Assembly (NCBI GenBank): GCA_964023205.1
Contig: OZ026838.1
Coordinates: 27,431,843 to 27,495,842, forward strand
DNA: 64,000 bases
Origin: Lutraria lutraria
Lineage: Eukaryota; Mollusca; Bivalvia; Venerida; Mactridae
Reading direction: 5' to 3'
The translations under genes were made by a program, and so were the position numbers. Under the pieces are notes generated by a model, which searched no databases, had not been told where the DNA came from, and saw only the letters and a list, made by a program, of their open reading frames with translations. Positions within the stretch are counted from its first letter, which is position 1, and each line of letters opens with the position of its first letter. Positions 24,521 to 40,000 of this stretch are shown here, one piece after another.

Positions 24521-27500
24521 CGTAGGGGTAATCCATTTTTCAAAGATTAAGGAAATAAGAACACCAATCAGTTTAATGAACTCATCCTAAAAAGATGCAA
24601 TATCACAGTTCAATCTAATATGATAAAGAGAAATGTAGGTCACTACGCAATATCAAAAGAAATGAATATTTTTATATTTGTCAACAAGTGCTATGTACAA
24701 CTCAATTTTTTACAAAATTTGTCGTGAAATGAATTATAATATCCAATGTAACTACTAAAGAAATAATGACATTTTGGCAACACTATTTTGTAATACTAAC
24801 GCATGGAGTAGATACATCAGAAAAGTACAGTATCAAGGACTTATATATGACATACATGTATGTATATAAGTCCTTGACAGTATTTAAGGTCTGCTACTTT
24901 AATACGCAGCGAAAAGTTATAAATTTCGGGGTTTTGGAGTATGTATCCAAGGTTTATTTGATTAACATCTTAAATTTTCCAACAAAAATTTCCTATATAA
25001 GATAGCAGCTACTGTCTGCCTTGATCAGTTTATTTACATAGGACTAAATTCTCGGGCTATTTTTTATAGATGCACCGTTTCATCAAGCTGACGGGCAGCG
25101 GTAAGTGATGCGTTTTACAACTTCGTAATTAATTAGACTATCACTTAGTGAATTATATCTATCGTCACATGTTTCTTTTTCGCCCTCTAATTTTCGTTTT
25201 TGTCAAGATTGGTTGTGTTAATTAGATAAACTTTTTGTCATTTAATAATTCCCATCACATTAAATTTGATCAGTGTCCATGTAAACGCTTATCACAATGC
25301 TGAAGGGTGATTTTCAGGGGTGTAGCCTACTAGGACAACAACAACACTACTGAGTTTATTTATTATGACAATTATGAGCGTTCTCTTATTTTTATCCACA
25401 GTTTAAAAGGACGTGTTTGGTAGCATTAAGACCGTACCAAATAATTCTACTCATACTAGACATCAAAGTCTTCAAATATAAGTGTATTGTTGCTTAATTA
25501 GGGCACAGGCTAGAATTTAACTCCAAGACGTGAGGGTTGTCTTGAATGATAACGAAACAAAATACTTTGGTTGTTATTGCCAGTCACTTATCATGGAATG
25601 CTCAAACTTATAATTATATATAAGTGAAATAAACCGACGTTTTTCAGAACAGGGGTCGTCTTGATTATATAGTTAATTGTAGCCTGTAAAATAACACCTT
25701 AGCTCCCAGTTCCCCTCTGAAACGTGATGTCATTGAAATCATGCAATTTTCCCAAATTTACAACTTACTCCTATAAATTTCAGTCCCCAAATTCGGATTT
25801 CAGGCGAGTATCATAGTTTACCCCTAAAGAGACTCCAATCCGCTATTTTAGCCCCTATTGAGGGCTAGTGCGCCTTCCCCAAAACATTAAGAAAACCCCT
25901 TCAGAGAAATCAGAACTCATAAATGTCTCTCTCTCAGTCTCTTTATTGTTGACTCGAGACTGTATCTATTTACGGTTAACTTTATATACATTCCTTTAAC
26001 TGGGTCAATTGTAACGTTTGCTCGTAGTTTTGAGAATACAAAAAGACGTGAGTTACATAAGTTAGGATACAATATTGCATCTTAAAATTCAATTCAGTTA
26101 AGAGTTTCAATCAGTCAATATTTCACAGGAGTTCATGAATAAGTATTAACATATCATACATGTAAATATATTTAAGAAAAAATAAAGCCAGTTACCGTCA
26201 TGCAATCTATTGCATTGGAATCGTATAGGCATAATGTATGTAATAATTATGCCATTTGGGAAAAAATTGAATTACTTTCTTTGATAGTTGTAATCGCTTT
26301 TCTGAAGCCTATTTAGTATTTACTATAATTTAGATTTCCAATTTTCTAATGAAAAAATATATTTTGTCGTAGTTTTATTCATTATCTATTCAATTGCTGT
26401 GTATACGAAATTAAGTAATTTAACATGGTGTATACGAATGATTGTACGATCTGCACCGCGTACATTATAAAACATCATTCATATTATCCCAATTAGAATA
26501 CGAGACTTCTTCATATCGGCTTAATATGTTAAACTATTCATATTCGTGAATTAATTTACTTAATATCATCTATCATGTTACTTCATATCTAAGTTTTTGA
26601 TAATCTTTTAAAAAACTTGTAAGTGAATGTGTTTTTGAAACTGTCGTTACTACATTGTGTATTGGTTTTGATCGATAAGATTATGTTTACATCTAAAATA
26701 ACTCGTTTGGTGTTTGAGAAACAACTGTTATTAAGGTATGATTTCTTATTTTATGAATAGTTTTTTGTAACTAGGAAAATGTGAGTGCATGTGCAGTAAA
26801 CGTTGTTATCATCATGTTCTTAAAATGATGATATGTATCAACAAGTTTAATGTATGTTATTACGGCTCGCTTTTTTGCATTCATTGATCACGTGTAGGGC
26901 CAATTAAAGCAAGAACGTGTGCTTTATGTTATACTGGGTCCTAATTAATGCATAATGAAGCCATGAGATAATTAACATGTATTCTGCAAGCACCAATGCA
27001 GCAAGTTCAAGCCAGCATACTAATTTCATCTTTCGTATTACCATCTTCTCTAGGCGAGTACATCAGTATTTTCCTCTTTTTTAGTTTGTTTGCATACATT
27101 GAGAAAGATGTCTACTGAAGCTCGTTTTCAGCTATTTGTCAAGGCTGGTAAGGATGGTAAAAGTGTTGGCGATTGTCCATTTTCTCAGAGGGTAAACATG
27201 TACGCCCACTTGACTTTGAATGAGTCTGATGTGGACATCTCACCCATTAACACATCCGATAAACCGGAATATTTCCTTGATCTAAACCCAGAAGGCAAAG
27301 TTCCTGTGTTGATTGACAGACAGAATAATAACAAGATAATTCCCGACTCTTCTGAAATCACCCGGTATTTAAACGACCTTTTCCCCAAACCGGAAGTTCA
27401 ACAAGGATATTCAGGACCCGCAAACGATGCTGCTGCCAGTATTTTCCCGAAATTCGCAGCGATGATGAAAAATAAAGATGCTTCAATGAATGACGAAATG

Positions 27501-30500
27501 AAAGCAAACTTGATTGCCGAGTTAAAGAAACTGAACGAGTTTTTAGCGGGGAATGATGATAGCAAATACTTGCTTTGTAACAACATGTGCGAGATGGATT
27601 GTCAAGTGCTGCCAAAACTTCGTCATGTTCAGGTTGCTGGTGCTCATTATAAGAACTTTAACATTCCAGAAGAGCTCACAGAGCTAAAACAATACATACG
27701 GAATGGAGAAGCAGATGATGCATTTAAAAGTACATGCCCGGCAGATGAAGAAATTATTTGGGGATGGAGCAAATTTTTCACGTAACTTGACCATTCTCTT
27801 AGGCATAATACATGCAGTTGTACCTGACTGGGAACAATGGTATATACACATAGGCTTTAGAAGAATGTGTATGTGTATCAACATATATGTCTACATGATG
27901 ATATATTCGCGCTTTTTGTATTCGTTAGTAATGCATGCATGTATTAGATGCTTGATGCATACGAATAACTTTGTGAACCGTGAATGGGATGGAATTTCAA
28001 ATGACAACATAAGAGAAAACATTTTTTTAATTAAGACTAATAAATACAGATGCAATATCGTATCACATTATTTATATAATACAAATGTAACAAAATAAGT
28101 GTAAATATTATAAAAATAAAGTATTGGTTGCGTTTACGTTTTTATAGAAGTCAAGAAATAGACATCTTGCTTTTAATACTGTACGTAATAAGTTATATAT
28201 ACAATGTAAATACATTTTTATGGACATTTTCTAACAGGTGAATCATTCATTCCAACACCAGCACAGTGTTATATTTACTTCTCATACATTTGAACATTTT
28301 TTTTTACTTAAGGCGGAATAATAGATACACAAATGACAATATACATAATTATGCATTATTACCACGCTATTGACCACATGTTTAAATTTGTACTGTGAAT
28401 GTGTGTACTATGTACACAATGTTTTGAAATAAACAGTATAAATACATACATTTAGATTCATTCAAGAAATGTCCACGAAATATTGAAATAAGTACCAATG
28501 TCACGTGGAACAATTCACATGTCCTTAAATCTTTTTTAGATTGAAACAAACTTAAATGTCTTCTGAACTGAACATTAAATGATTAACATGTACGAAAAGA
28601 ACAAATGCAAATAAATACAAAATCAACAACACAAAACACAAGTAAACAAACAAAAACAATACAGTTATTATAAATAACAGAAAAAAGGAAAATATGAAAA
28701 TTGTTCAGTAAAGGACTGGACGGCAAGTTTGAGGTGAGACAAAGTACCCTGGAAGACCAACCAAAATTAGTATTAGCAGATCATTTTATTAGTTAACCAA
28801 CAAATTGACGGGTTGCTCATTTGGTAACTACTGAAAGACATCTGAAGAGTATTTCAGGCAATACATTCGTATTATATACATATAAAAATGTAACAATACT
28901 TTCTATACCCCTCATCATACGTATAATGATTAGAATCTGTCAAATGCATGTTCTCATCAAACAGATTCTTATTTACTATTTCATCACGTGAGGTCTCTAA
29001 GCCTCTTGTGTTGTGATACTAGTAATGTTCAACACGTATTTAAATAAAATCATCATCATCGTCGTCTGAACTCTGAGGTTCCATGTCTTTATCAGGATCA
29101 TTAGGGTCAAGCAGGATGCCGTCTTCCTCAGGTACAAGGTCCAGATCACCTTTTATATCTGGAAATAATAAAATACAAATGTGACAATGGCATTGAAAAT
29201 AATTTGCTTTAAAGTTGCATAAATCATAAGTCTGTTATTGATTGAAACCAATTACTTTTTCACCAATAACGCTATGGTCACTGCTAAGATATGTAATGTG
29301 TATGAACATGTGGTTGTAATGTTCAGTTCATCATCGAGTTTTAAGCAACAATATTAGATTATTTTGTAAGTTGTAGGGCTTATAATTGTTTTTAAAGAAT
29401 GGTTGAGCATATTAACATAGGCATGAGTTGGTTTAACTTGTTTTACCAACTCCATCTAATTAAATTTTAATCAGGCCTTATATAGCCTTCCTATGCGAAG
29501 GAATTAAGTACAGACACCATAATCAACATCATCTATATTTTATATATAGAATCGTTCTAACCAACTGACCAATGAATTCGTTTGAGTGCTTCCGTATTAT
29601 GGTAGAAACTCTGTAGAATATATTTCTACAATTTAGCTGTTCATTAAAAAGACCCTGTTCGAACGACTGCTGGGAATATTTTGGAACAGAGGTACAAATT
29701 AGAAAGCTTTCAGTGTATGCAGTATATCATAGTCGGATACCCGGCCACATTTGCTGGCTGCACACCACTGCATAGTTGTGATGTATGTAGCTGAGTGGAG
29801 TCAGCAATCGTGGATATCCGACGATGAGTGTATAATTAATATATTTACCTATTCCTTTGTATATCTCTGGATATTGCGCTTCGTTGACATTCAAATCTTG
29901 TTTGAAATTATGTAATCTCCATGTGACTATTTCAACCGGTTTACCCATCGTAGCCAGTATAAATTTACTATCAGAACTGTACTGAAGGTTTGTTATCTGT
30001 TGAAAGATGTATAACACAATGTATCTCCAACCGAAATGTCTTTTTTGCATAAATATAGTTGACGCTAGATCATCATTCATGATAATACGACGACACTATT
30101 GATAATGATTACGACAATAATGATTATGGCGAAATTGATGTTAAGTTTATACTAATTTTTCATGACAATGGGTCTGATCAGTAAAATAAGTTATTCGTGC
30201 ATTGTTGTATTAAAAGAGGGGGTTTCCTTGTTGAGATGTTACTATTCTATTACCATTTACGTGACTAGGAGAATACAAAATAATGAGATTATGGGTGACC
30301 TGATGACAGATGATACAAATAAAATCAAATATATATTTTATATGGACTTGAATGCGATCGCTTTCTAGTATTTATTCATCTGTTGTTTAACGGCCCATTC
30401 GACAGCTTTGTTACATATTCCCTAGCCACCCCATAGAGAGGGGAGATAATTAGGATACAAGAGAACTGCATGGGCATTTATGTCCCTACTCTTTTCGAAT

Positions 30501-31034
30501 AGTTCTTCCTTGTTCTCTATCGTGACCCGGTGTGAAGCACCAATACTCGCTTCACCGTTTTCCTTGTGATTTTCTATACACAGTACTTGGCTCGGTAGTT
30601 GGGATGGGACACTGAACATGGATCGACATGGATCTGTTGGAAGGATTAATTATTGTACTGCAACTATCTTACTGTTTCATCCATGGTGAAAGATGCTATG
30701 CACGAGAAATCGTCCTTATCCCAGAGGCGTAGAGACATTTCTTCAGTCCAGCTACCAAAGGTAAGTATGTATGGATTAGCTGGTGAATAAACAATCTCTG
30801 TACCAGTACTATGACCAAATAGACGATGAAGAAGTTTTCCTGTAATGGTATGTAATAAGAGATTAAGGTTCGGTTATCTTTTACTATAATTTGATATGTT
30901 GTTCATGGTGTATATGTACATGTACAACTAAGGTTTTACTCTTTTACCATTACATAATAGTCTGTTAGAACAAATTCACCTTTTGGAATTTTATCTTTGT
31001 GCATAAATTTTATCCATCCATAAGTAACTAATGT
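24521..31034. repeat. Tandem unit U4, distal edge of the array (6514 bp)
   Basis: Last unit. Its three NACHT/WD exons are the real 3' end of the gene that continues to 55516. Most of the unit is nearly identical to U2/U3 (private changes include T26450, A28048 and one T lost in a homopolymer near 24708). The final ~600 bases differ more: 29 bases present in U1-U3 (for example 10965-11000) are absent near 30585, and there are several substitutions at 30430-31015. Similarity to the other units stops after 31034. Confidence 0.93.
25070..27785 (+). CDS. DHAR-like GST-fold protein, copy 4
   Basis: Exons 25070-25100 and 27085-27785. Protein identical to copies 2 and 3. It converges with the true 3' end of the NACHT/WD gene (stop at 29040), with 1254 bases between the two stops. 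Substitution A28048 lies in the 3' flank and does not affect it. See copy 2 for domain detail. Confidence 0.9.
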
Positions 31035-34000
31035 CTCCGTATACGATTGGTATCGACTTAACTTATTCAATTTGCTACAATGAGCAATGAAGCAAAATAC
31101 CAAAAACATAACCTAAGACCTAGTAACATGTGTGTACATTTTGTAATAATCATTTATTGGAAGTAATGACCATTTGTTCATTTTACTAATGGACATACAT
31201 TCCAATACATAGAATTTGTTATTAATCGAAAGAGAAATTCCTAAAAAAATCAGTTAGATGAGCAAAGTATCGTACCTGATTTTATGTCGAACACTCTAAG
31301 AATATAGTCGTCGTGAGCAACCAAAGCTTTACTGTTACTAAGCAGTACAAATGTATCAACTGATGCACTGAGATCAGTTCTGTCTTTTTCTAAGATGTAT
31401 TTGTTGTAGTAGTCTGCATCTATCAGATCAGTGATTTTCTTCCCTTTAGAATACATTTGTGACATTAAAATTATGGAACTTTGCAGGGCGCATCCGGGAT
31501 TTCAGGCTAGAGCGGCGTAATAATTAAGGAAGTAGACATTGGGGATGAGGGGACCTGCCCAAAAAAGAAATTAATTTGAAGAAGTGAACTACTGCATTCT
31601 GGGTTGTTTTGTGTCCGTTTTCTACCTCATTTAATTGGTTGCAGTTGAACTAGAGGAAAGAACAGCTTGAGCGCTTCAGAATTGAATATTTGAATGCTAT
31701 TTCATTTCTATCTATGGTCAGGGCGCGCGGAGGTTGTGCTTCATTGAATCCGCCTCTGCTTTGTATGATTTGATTAGATTTTTCTTTATTTCACCAACAC
31801 AGTATTTCAATTAAGAACGGCGGCCAGTGTGACAATTTCTTGTGTAAAAATATCATGGCAATCCACAGACCTCCTATAAACAATGAACTTAAATCACATA
31901 GGAATCAAATAAGGTAATATGTTGGTCAAATTATAACAGAAAAACAAGGAAATATTACATAAGAGGTTGCCCATTGCAGAAACAGTGTAACTACATACAT
32001 TATTATAGCAATTACAAGAGTCAATTGCGGCAACAGAAATTCTAAATATTGAGGTGGTTACAGTTCGAAGATGAAATATCATAGAAAGTTAAATGACAAT
32101 TACAGTGATGTGATCTCAATAATAAGGTGGCCCCTAAATGATGTTCTACTTTATAAGTACAACATATGTATCAACATTATATTTTATTTATCTGTTAATG
32201 GTTTAACAGCCAAGATCAACATTATATATTCATGTAAGAAAATAAGGTATAACAAGAGAACAAGAACCTTTTTGGACATCCCACACTTCAATATATGCTG
32301 TCTCCACTTCCCTCTTGGATTTTGGTGGTACACCTTTAGAAATGAAATAAACGCACTCGTGAATAAATGAGAAAAACAGCACGTACTGTTCATTATACTT
32401 AGTGAAGATATTATCAAATGGATTTGGTATAATGGGTGATTACCTTTGTTAAGATTCACATACATGACCGTGTTTCTTTGTTTCGTAACTTGTTTTATCC
32501 AGCATTTGCATTTTACTTACTGCAATCACATTTGACATGTATTTACACTTGCTGGAATGTGCTGATATATTTTAGGCTTATTCTAAGGCTTTGTTCTTCA
32601 ACACGAACTATTTCTTCAACAGAGAACGTACTAGAACTAGATTGCCAATCGTGATTGATTACTGATACTTTTAAAACATACCTTCAACTTTGAATAAAAG
32701 GAATTTCCCATCAAACGTCAAAGTAACTTGGTCTTCTTCAAGCATAGACGTCACGTCAGATTGGATTCTGTGCAATAATTTCCGTTGGGACACATCGAAG
32801 ACAAATAATTCGCTTGAATCATCACACCAGGCTAGTAATGTTTGCCCATTATCTGAGACCTGTTTGGTAAGGAACGATAGATATAGTTTAACCCTTAAAC
32901 TGCTGAATTTCCTGAATGGATTTGTCCGTCTTCCATTTTGAAACAGTCCATTACCAATTCAAGGGATTTCGCGTATGACTATGGAAATTAGGAAGATTGT
33001 CACGTAACTGTAAAAAGCCTGGTCAGATTGCGTGGGTACGCACGCAGGTCTGGCTCTTTCCTGATGACAAAGACTTTGCTGTTTCGGTTCCAGCGTTGTA
33101 AGAGTGAACAACATGCAAGCTAGGTTAAAGATCTAATTATGACTTGAATAATGTTGTCACATCCACAGATATTATCTGTGTTAACAATAGTATATAAATT
33201 GTCTGGTACATTGATTTTCAAAGATCACAACATAGTTTTTCTTTATAAATACACATTTTCTGAATAAACTTACACGAAGTCCATCAAGTTTTCCGCTCTG
33301 TTTCGTTTCCAGGACAACGGACACGTTTCCTGTCTTTATATTGTATAGCTTCACATTATGTCGGCCAAAGCTTAGACATGCCACCTCTAAGAAATAAAAT
33401 AAAAAATGGACAAAACTGCAAACATAATAAACAAACAAATAACAAACAAACATCAAAGAAGAATTTGAAAGCATGGGCATTTTATGGTTTCATTGTCAGC
33501 TGACCATACATACCATTACGACTTTTGATGACAGAGAACGTCATTTTTCTGCTGCAGAGATAACCTTGAAACTCTTTAGTGACCTTCAGTGTATCAATGT
33601 CAATCACTTTCAGTTTTTGTATGACGTCATGAACCACGAGAAGTTCTTTTTCGTTCAGTAAATCCATGTGAAGAATAGAACAATCCTGTAAAAGCCGGAA
33701 TTGAATAGTTATACACAATATAACTCATAAAAATTATATACATAACTTCATTAATTCATGGTCATTTAAAAGGTAAAGTTCATTATAGTGTCACCCCTAT
33801 TGTCATGTATTTCAATTGCTTTGAAAAAAATGTTCTTGCCTATTTTGTTATCATCATCTTTGCAGTTAGGTTTGGGCCTTATTTATTCAGCTTCCCTATT
33901 TTCCTTATCGTTTTGTTCACCGATGCGATCATTAGAATCCATTAAGGATTTTTTAAGTGTAAGCAACTTCAATGCTTTTGTATCAAGAACGGGGATTCAC

Positions 34001-37000
34001 GTATGAGCTTATACATGTATATGAGCTTGAAAACCTTACCAAAAACAGTAAAATTCAAGAAAGTCATTGGGTTATTTAGCTTATTCTCACTTTGTTGAAG
34101 ACATTCAGCTTTGTAACTGTAGTTTCTATTATTAAAACACCTCCTACCCTTTGGAATTCCATTTTGTTTTACTTACCAATGATCTTTCTCTGACTGTTTC
34201 GTGTTTGAACACATCGTACACAAACAGTATCTGACTTGCTAGATCACTTGATTTGAAGCCAAATGCTACAACGTACCTGGGGTTTGGTAGAGTTTTCATC
34301 ATTCTGAATAAAGTGATACATATAAAATAGACATACGAGTTCTACTGGGCCATAAATACGAATTAATGGCGAGTTATTAACAATGTTTCATGCTTTGCAA
34401 TGGTATTGGTTATTACTTATAATATCAAACGAGCGATGCAACATGGTTACATCATTGTGTAGGTGTCATTGCTTTTGGGGAATTTAAAGAAAATGTTAGA
34501 AATTCTTTACCGCTAGAGTTAAGAAAATTCTGTCTATTTTATAGAGAAAAACAGAAGCTTTTTTCATAGAAAGAGTAGGCAAGAGCCTTAAGTCCTAATA
34601 TGAAGCTATAATATCGAGAACAAGCATCTATTGATATCAATATCACTATGTCGTATTTACATAAAACGTATTTGAATCGAACACTATATTATACAACATT
34701 GAGACACGAATCAGACAGAATTCAAATATGTATTTATATTCACTATGAAGTAAGCAACGTAAGTTTTGACTTACCGAATTTTATATGCGCTTGACGATGA
34801 CGATGTGCTAATGTTCTGAGCAGCTTTAGACCTGTCCCAAACCCGAACATTCGAATCTTCAGATGACGTCACTATGGTTTTCATGTCGTTTGTACACGCA
34901 GCAATGACGTCAACTGGGTGTTTGAGTTCTTCTGATGTTTTAGATGACTTCAAATCATAGAAATGAACATTCGGTCCCTTTACAAAGTAGAGAGACTTTC
35001 CGTCGTTTGATTGTTTCAAGCTTCGCATATAATCATTCGGATTTCCTGTATCAATCAATATATAAAACTGTTTCTTTATAAAGACGGAACTGTTACTTAG
35101 CCAAGATTGCGGCTAATTGTGGGACACAAGATCTATTGTGGCTTGGCAGTGAAAAAAGTCTTATATAAACCTTGACATTCAGTTGACTTTGAAAATTAAT
35201 GTAAGTTTGCATGGTGCATATTTTTTAAAATATATTAACAAAATGCCATTATACAGTACTAGTAAATACTAATTATTCGCCAAATAACATGATATCACCG
35301 TACACAATAATAAAAGCTTGCGATATAATAATATTGTTTACCTTTTATGATATTGATTTTCTTTTTGGCAATAAAATCAAGGAACACAATATCGTTCGTA
35401 TATATGTTACTGTAGATGACCAGTCTCTCGTCACGTGTTATAACAACTTCATCAATCTCATACTGTATTTCCTCTCCTATGTCTGAAATATCCAATGCAT
35501 GTTTCATAGTATCAGCAATTTAAATGCAAGACTTTAGGAGCGTTTTATCAATGCGGATATTTTATGAACACGATTTTTTATAATTTTACTGGTCATAGAA
35601 TTATCTTAAAAGTAACGCATTGCAACTTGTCAATGTATAAAGAGACCATTTTCAGAAAACGCGAAACATGGTATAAGCACATTCCATTGCCTATGAGCTG
35701 CACATATAACATTATTTGTTATTCTCAAACACGATACGGATCAGCAAAAAGGGGTCACATAATAATGACGGTCCCTTAATTAACGTAGTCTCTCAGAAAT
35801 GTAGAAATATATTTGTTTTAATGTTTAATGTTGTTTTATGGCGCATCGACAACTTATATCACCCTTTACACATTTACTTACAAGCCCAAATTTACACCTG
35901 GTTAAACCATAAGTAAGTAAGCATCTACAAACATATAATGCCTATGGTAGTATCTTAACTTGCAACCGAAAATGAAAACAACAATAATTCTGTTTAATAT
36001 CAGCAAGACAGACATAAAGCTGCATATGGTTAGATGTTAGAGGGTAAGTTTGAAAGCATTGATATGTATGTATTCATTACTACAGTCCTTCATGATATCG
36101 GTAATGTCACAAGCACATTCCCGTGCATGCCAACATCGGGGTTAGTGTGCAAAACCACTTGACCACGGAGACGGTTCTTTGATCTAAGTGACTGGATCGA
36201 TCGTATGCATTTTCTATCATGTTAAACATCACTAAAACATACATAATCGAGTATAACATCAATCATAATTATGCAAAAACGTATCAAGACAAGTTGGGAC
36301 ACAATCGCCCGAGCATTTAACAGAGGCAAAGGGAGTTAACCACCCACAGCGAAGCACACGTAAAGCTTATGTAGCGACCGTAAGCATTCATAATTGTCAA
36401 TACTCACCATCAAAATGATGTAATTCTAGATTAAACAATCATTAATTTTAAACATTCAATACAGAAACAAAACTATGGACTACATAGAGGATATTAAATG
36501 AGTGTGGATTCCGAGTTCAATAAATTCAATACGGAATTCAAGACGGAATCTACATGAATTTAATATTCTTTTCATCACATACCCTGAAAATACGGCGAAA
36601 ATCAACATACTGATTGGCATAGCTACTAATAACAAAAGAATGACACATGCGTAATAAGGATTTTAATCAGAAGCACAACAAATAGTTCCTTTATGAAACA
36701 TCATAAATAATAATGTGTGAACATATCTAATGATATAAACAGTGTCTTTGCTTACTCAAATTGTTAAAATCTATTCAACATTACTCCTGTGAAGTTATAA
36801 ATTTTGTTGAAAAACAGCTCAGGAATAAATTCATGTGAATCGGCTCATTTACATTTACGGCACGACCAAAACGGCACGGGTATGTGATAATAGTAAATAA
36901 TGCATTTTATCATATTTAAGCAATTGATTCAAAGCACTATTGGTCAGAGGTTGTATATCGCGTACACATATACTTTATATACATTATTTAATATAGTACA

Positions 37001-40000
37001 TGTACATACATACATGTATGTATATCATTACAAGCATATGTATAAAAACTGTAAAGTTTTGGTCACGTGACGTCATGAAAGTGCAAAAGAAAAAGTAAGA
37101 CAAAATTATATTGGAAATTATATAATGATTCGTAAAAGAGTTTTAGCTATGCTTAAGATCATACCAGCCTTTTTCAGGGGGTTATTTTTCATGAATATAA
37201 ATCATTACACTGTGAACAACGATCGATCTTTAGCTCATTCATTGAATCTCTTTGACTGACGTAAGACAGTATATCATTATTTTGAGGTTCGAATAAACTA
37301 CAGACAAACCTGTGTTATCGACCACTTGTGAATAAAGGCCACCCTTTGCATAAAGGTATCCGTTTGAAAACTGCCATTGATTATATATAAAACAAAATGA
37401 CCTCCGAATGAAGGCCACCTTTCAATAAAGGCCACATCGTGTCTTTCCCTTTGGTGGTCTTTTTTCACAGGTTTGACTGTAGATACTTTTGATTGACTTA
37501 AAATATCAGTGCCAAACTGTTTTATAGTCATACCTTCGTCATTGAATGGTTCAAACCCTCGAAATAATGATGAAAATTGTCTCTTCTTCAAATCAAGCAC
37601 CGTCAGATATACTTGATCAGATGTTGTAACCACGGCAAAATTTGTCGAACCTAAAAAATAACAGGAACATACCGTGCATCAGTATGGTAAATAACTTATG
37701 TTGAAAAAAAAATCACAATACTTATTAGTCTCGGTATGTCAGTAGGCATTATTTGTAATAATGTTTTCACTGAATCAGTCTTAGATATATAGCAAACAGA
37801 AGTAGTAAGGGTGGAGCAGTGGTGTAGGGGTAGAGTGTTGGACCTCTAACTCAGAGGTTGCTAGTTCGATTCCCGTTAGTGGCGGACTTTGACCGGAATC
37901 TTCACAATCCCTTTCGGTGCGAGTACTGGTCAGAATCCAGGAAGCAATCATCGAAAGTAGTTAATGTAAGTTGCAAGTTTCTGCTTTACAATCGGTATTA
38001 AATAAATAAGTTTAAATTTAACGGAAGCAGTAAAATAAAAGATAACAGTTGTTGTAATTCAAACCAGCCCAAAATATGCATTATTTCAGACACATACTCA
38101 GCCCAACTTACACCAAAATATGCCAGAATAAAGAATGCGAAGTAAGCATTTGATTCCACAGCCCCGTTTATTACCATAATTCAGCTTTCCATAGCCGTCA
38201 CTCGCTAGACGCGAACGGATTTTGAGCGGTCAATTTTAATACTACGTTTTTCACCATCCGCTATGGAATAGTTCATACTCCATGTTACATGCAGGGAAAC
38301 TCCATCTAAGTTCAGTTTTCATGAGTATTTTTAGTATTTTGATATTTATTATACGATCATTTAAGTATTTCAGTAAACTGAGCGCAAGTGCATGTCTAAA
38401 ACTGGACTGCGCGTATATGTTAACTGTGGGAACCAAGCTAAAATATCACCACGTACTTCCCTCTTATCGAATCAAGTGCAAGCTAGACAGACGTTAAAAA
38501 GTCTTAACTTACCAACAGCAATTCCAGGAAAAGCAAACTCGAATTCATCAGAGCATTCTAAGGTATACTGTAATGAACCATCACCGAGTTGATACACCAG
38601 AGCTGTGTGTTGTTTAAACACGACAAGCAAAGAGCGGTTATCACCACACAAACAAGATGGAAAATCATCAGTGACTGAGTTAATATCATGTATCTTCTCT
38701 CCTGTAAGAAAGATGGCACATGTGTATAATTGATATAATATTGTAGCAATAATTAATTAATGATGCCGTATGGTCTTAAAGTTCGCTACCACACAAACAA
38801 ATTGGAAAATCATCCTTGGCTAAGTATCTCCTGTAACAATTATGGAATATGATACGATAACATGAGATGTTAATTTAAAGAATGTCATATTAATTTTAAT
38901 AGACTCCGATGTTCACATGCAGAAACGTCTTCTTCAACAGGCTTATCAGGAAAATTTCGAGAGATTTCATAAAAAGGACAGAACTGATTAATACCTTCGC
39001 CGCTGCTTTGACACTAAGGATGAGATAGTACACTATATGGCTAAGTACAAGGGATTAAAACTGTGGAATGAGTGGATCACTGGATATGAAATTTGTGTCA
39101 TGCGCATCTACATTTCATATTGATAATATATGAAAAGTTTCAATTCAATATCTTGAAAACTTTGTAAGTAGTTTGCTCCACAAACATCCATGAGCATTCT
39201 GTCTAAGTTAGTTCAAGAGCACATAACTCTGGAATCAATGGGTATGGACATTGTATATTGCACATCTACTCTTCATGGTGAAGACATTTTTTTTCAAATT
39301 TCATGGCAATCGCTTAAAGAATGTGGAAGTAGTTCGCTCCACATACTTGTGACCGACCGACCGTTCACCGACCGACCGCCCTACCGACAGAGTGCCTCCA
39401 ATATATTCCCTCTCAAAGTTAGTTCGCAGGAGTATAATAATTTTTACATAAAAATTGCTGTTTTATCTAAGAAATCTCTCAGAGCATCACGCGGAATGTG
39501 AGATACAAAATAACAACAAATACCTGTTCTAGCGCCTCTGATAGTCAATTTCTTGTTCATATCAATAAGGATGTATTCATCATTATAACAGAATCTAGCC
39601 CGAGAAACCTTGCCTAAACCATCATAAGATTGTAATTGTTGACCATTTTCAGTATTCCATAAACGTATAGATCCATCATCAGAACCTAATGGTAGAGTTT
39701 TAGGTAGCTATAAGTATGTGTCATAGTGGGAATAATAGCAGCGTGAAAAGTGATGCTGCAAATGAGGAACATGTGCGCACAACATGTAATTGTTCAAGAA
39801 AAGCTGATGTACACGTTAACAAAGGCTTACATAATAATTTCGCAAAGAGACGTTTTTGATTACACAGAAAAAAACACATTAAATAGATGGACACAAAAGA
39901 CGAAACACATGAGCTCTTTTCGACGAAACCTGTGATAACTTTTCGTTTATTCCAAAGTATGTCGAGAGTATTAAAAGATCCAAATTTCTGAAATGTTCAT

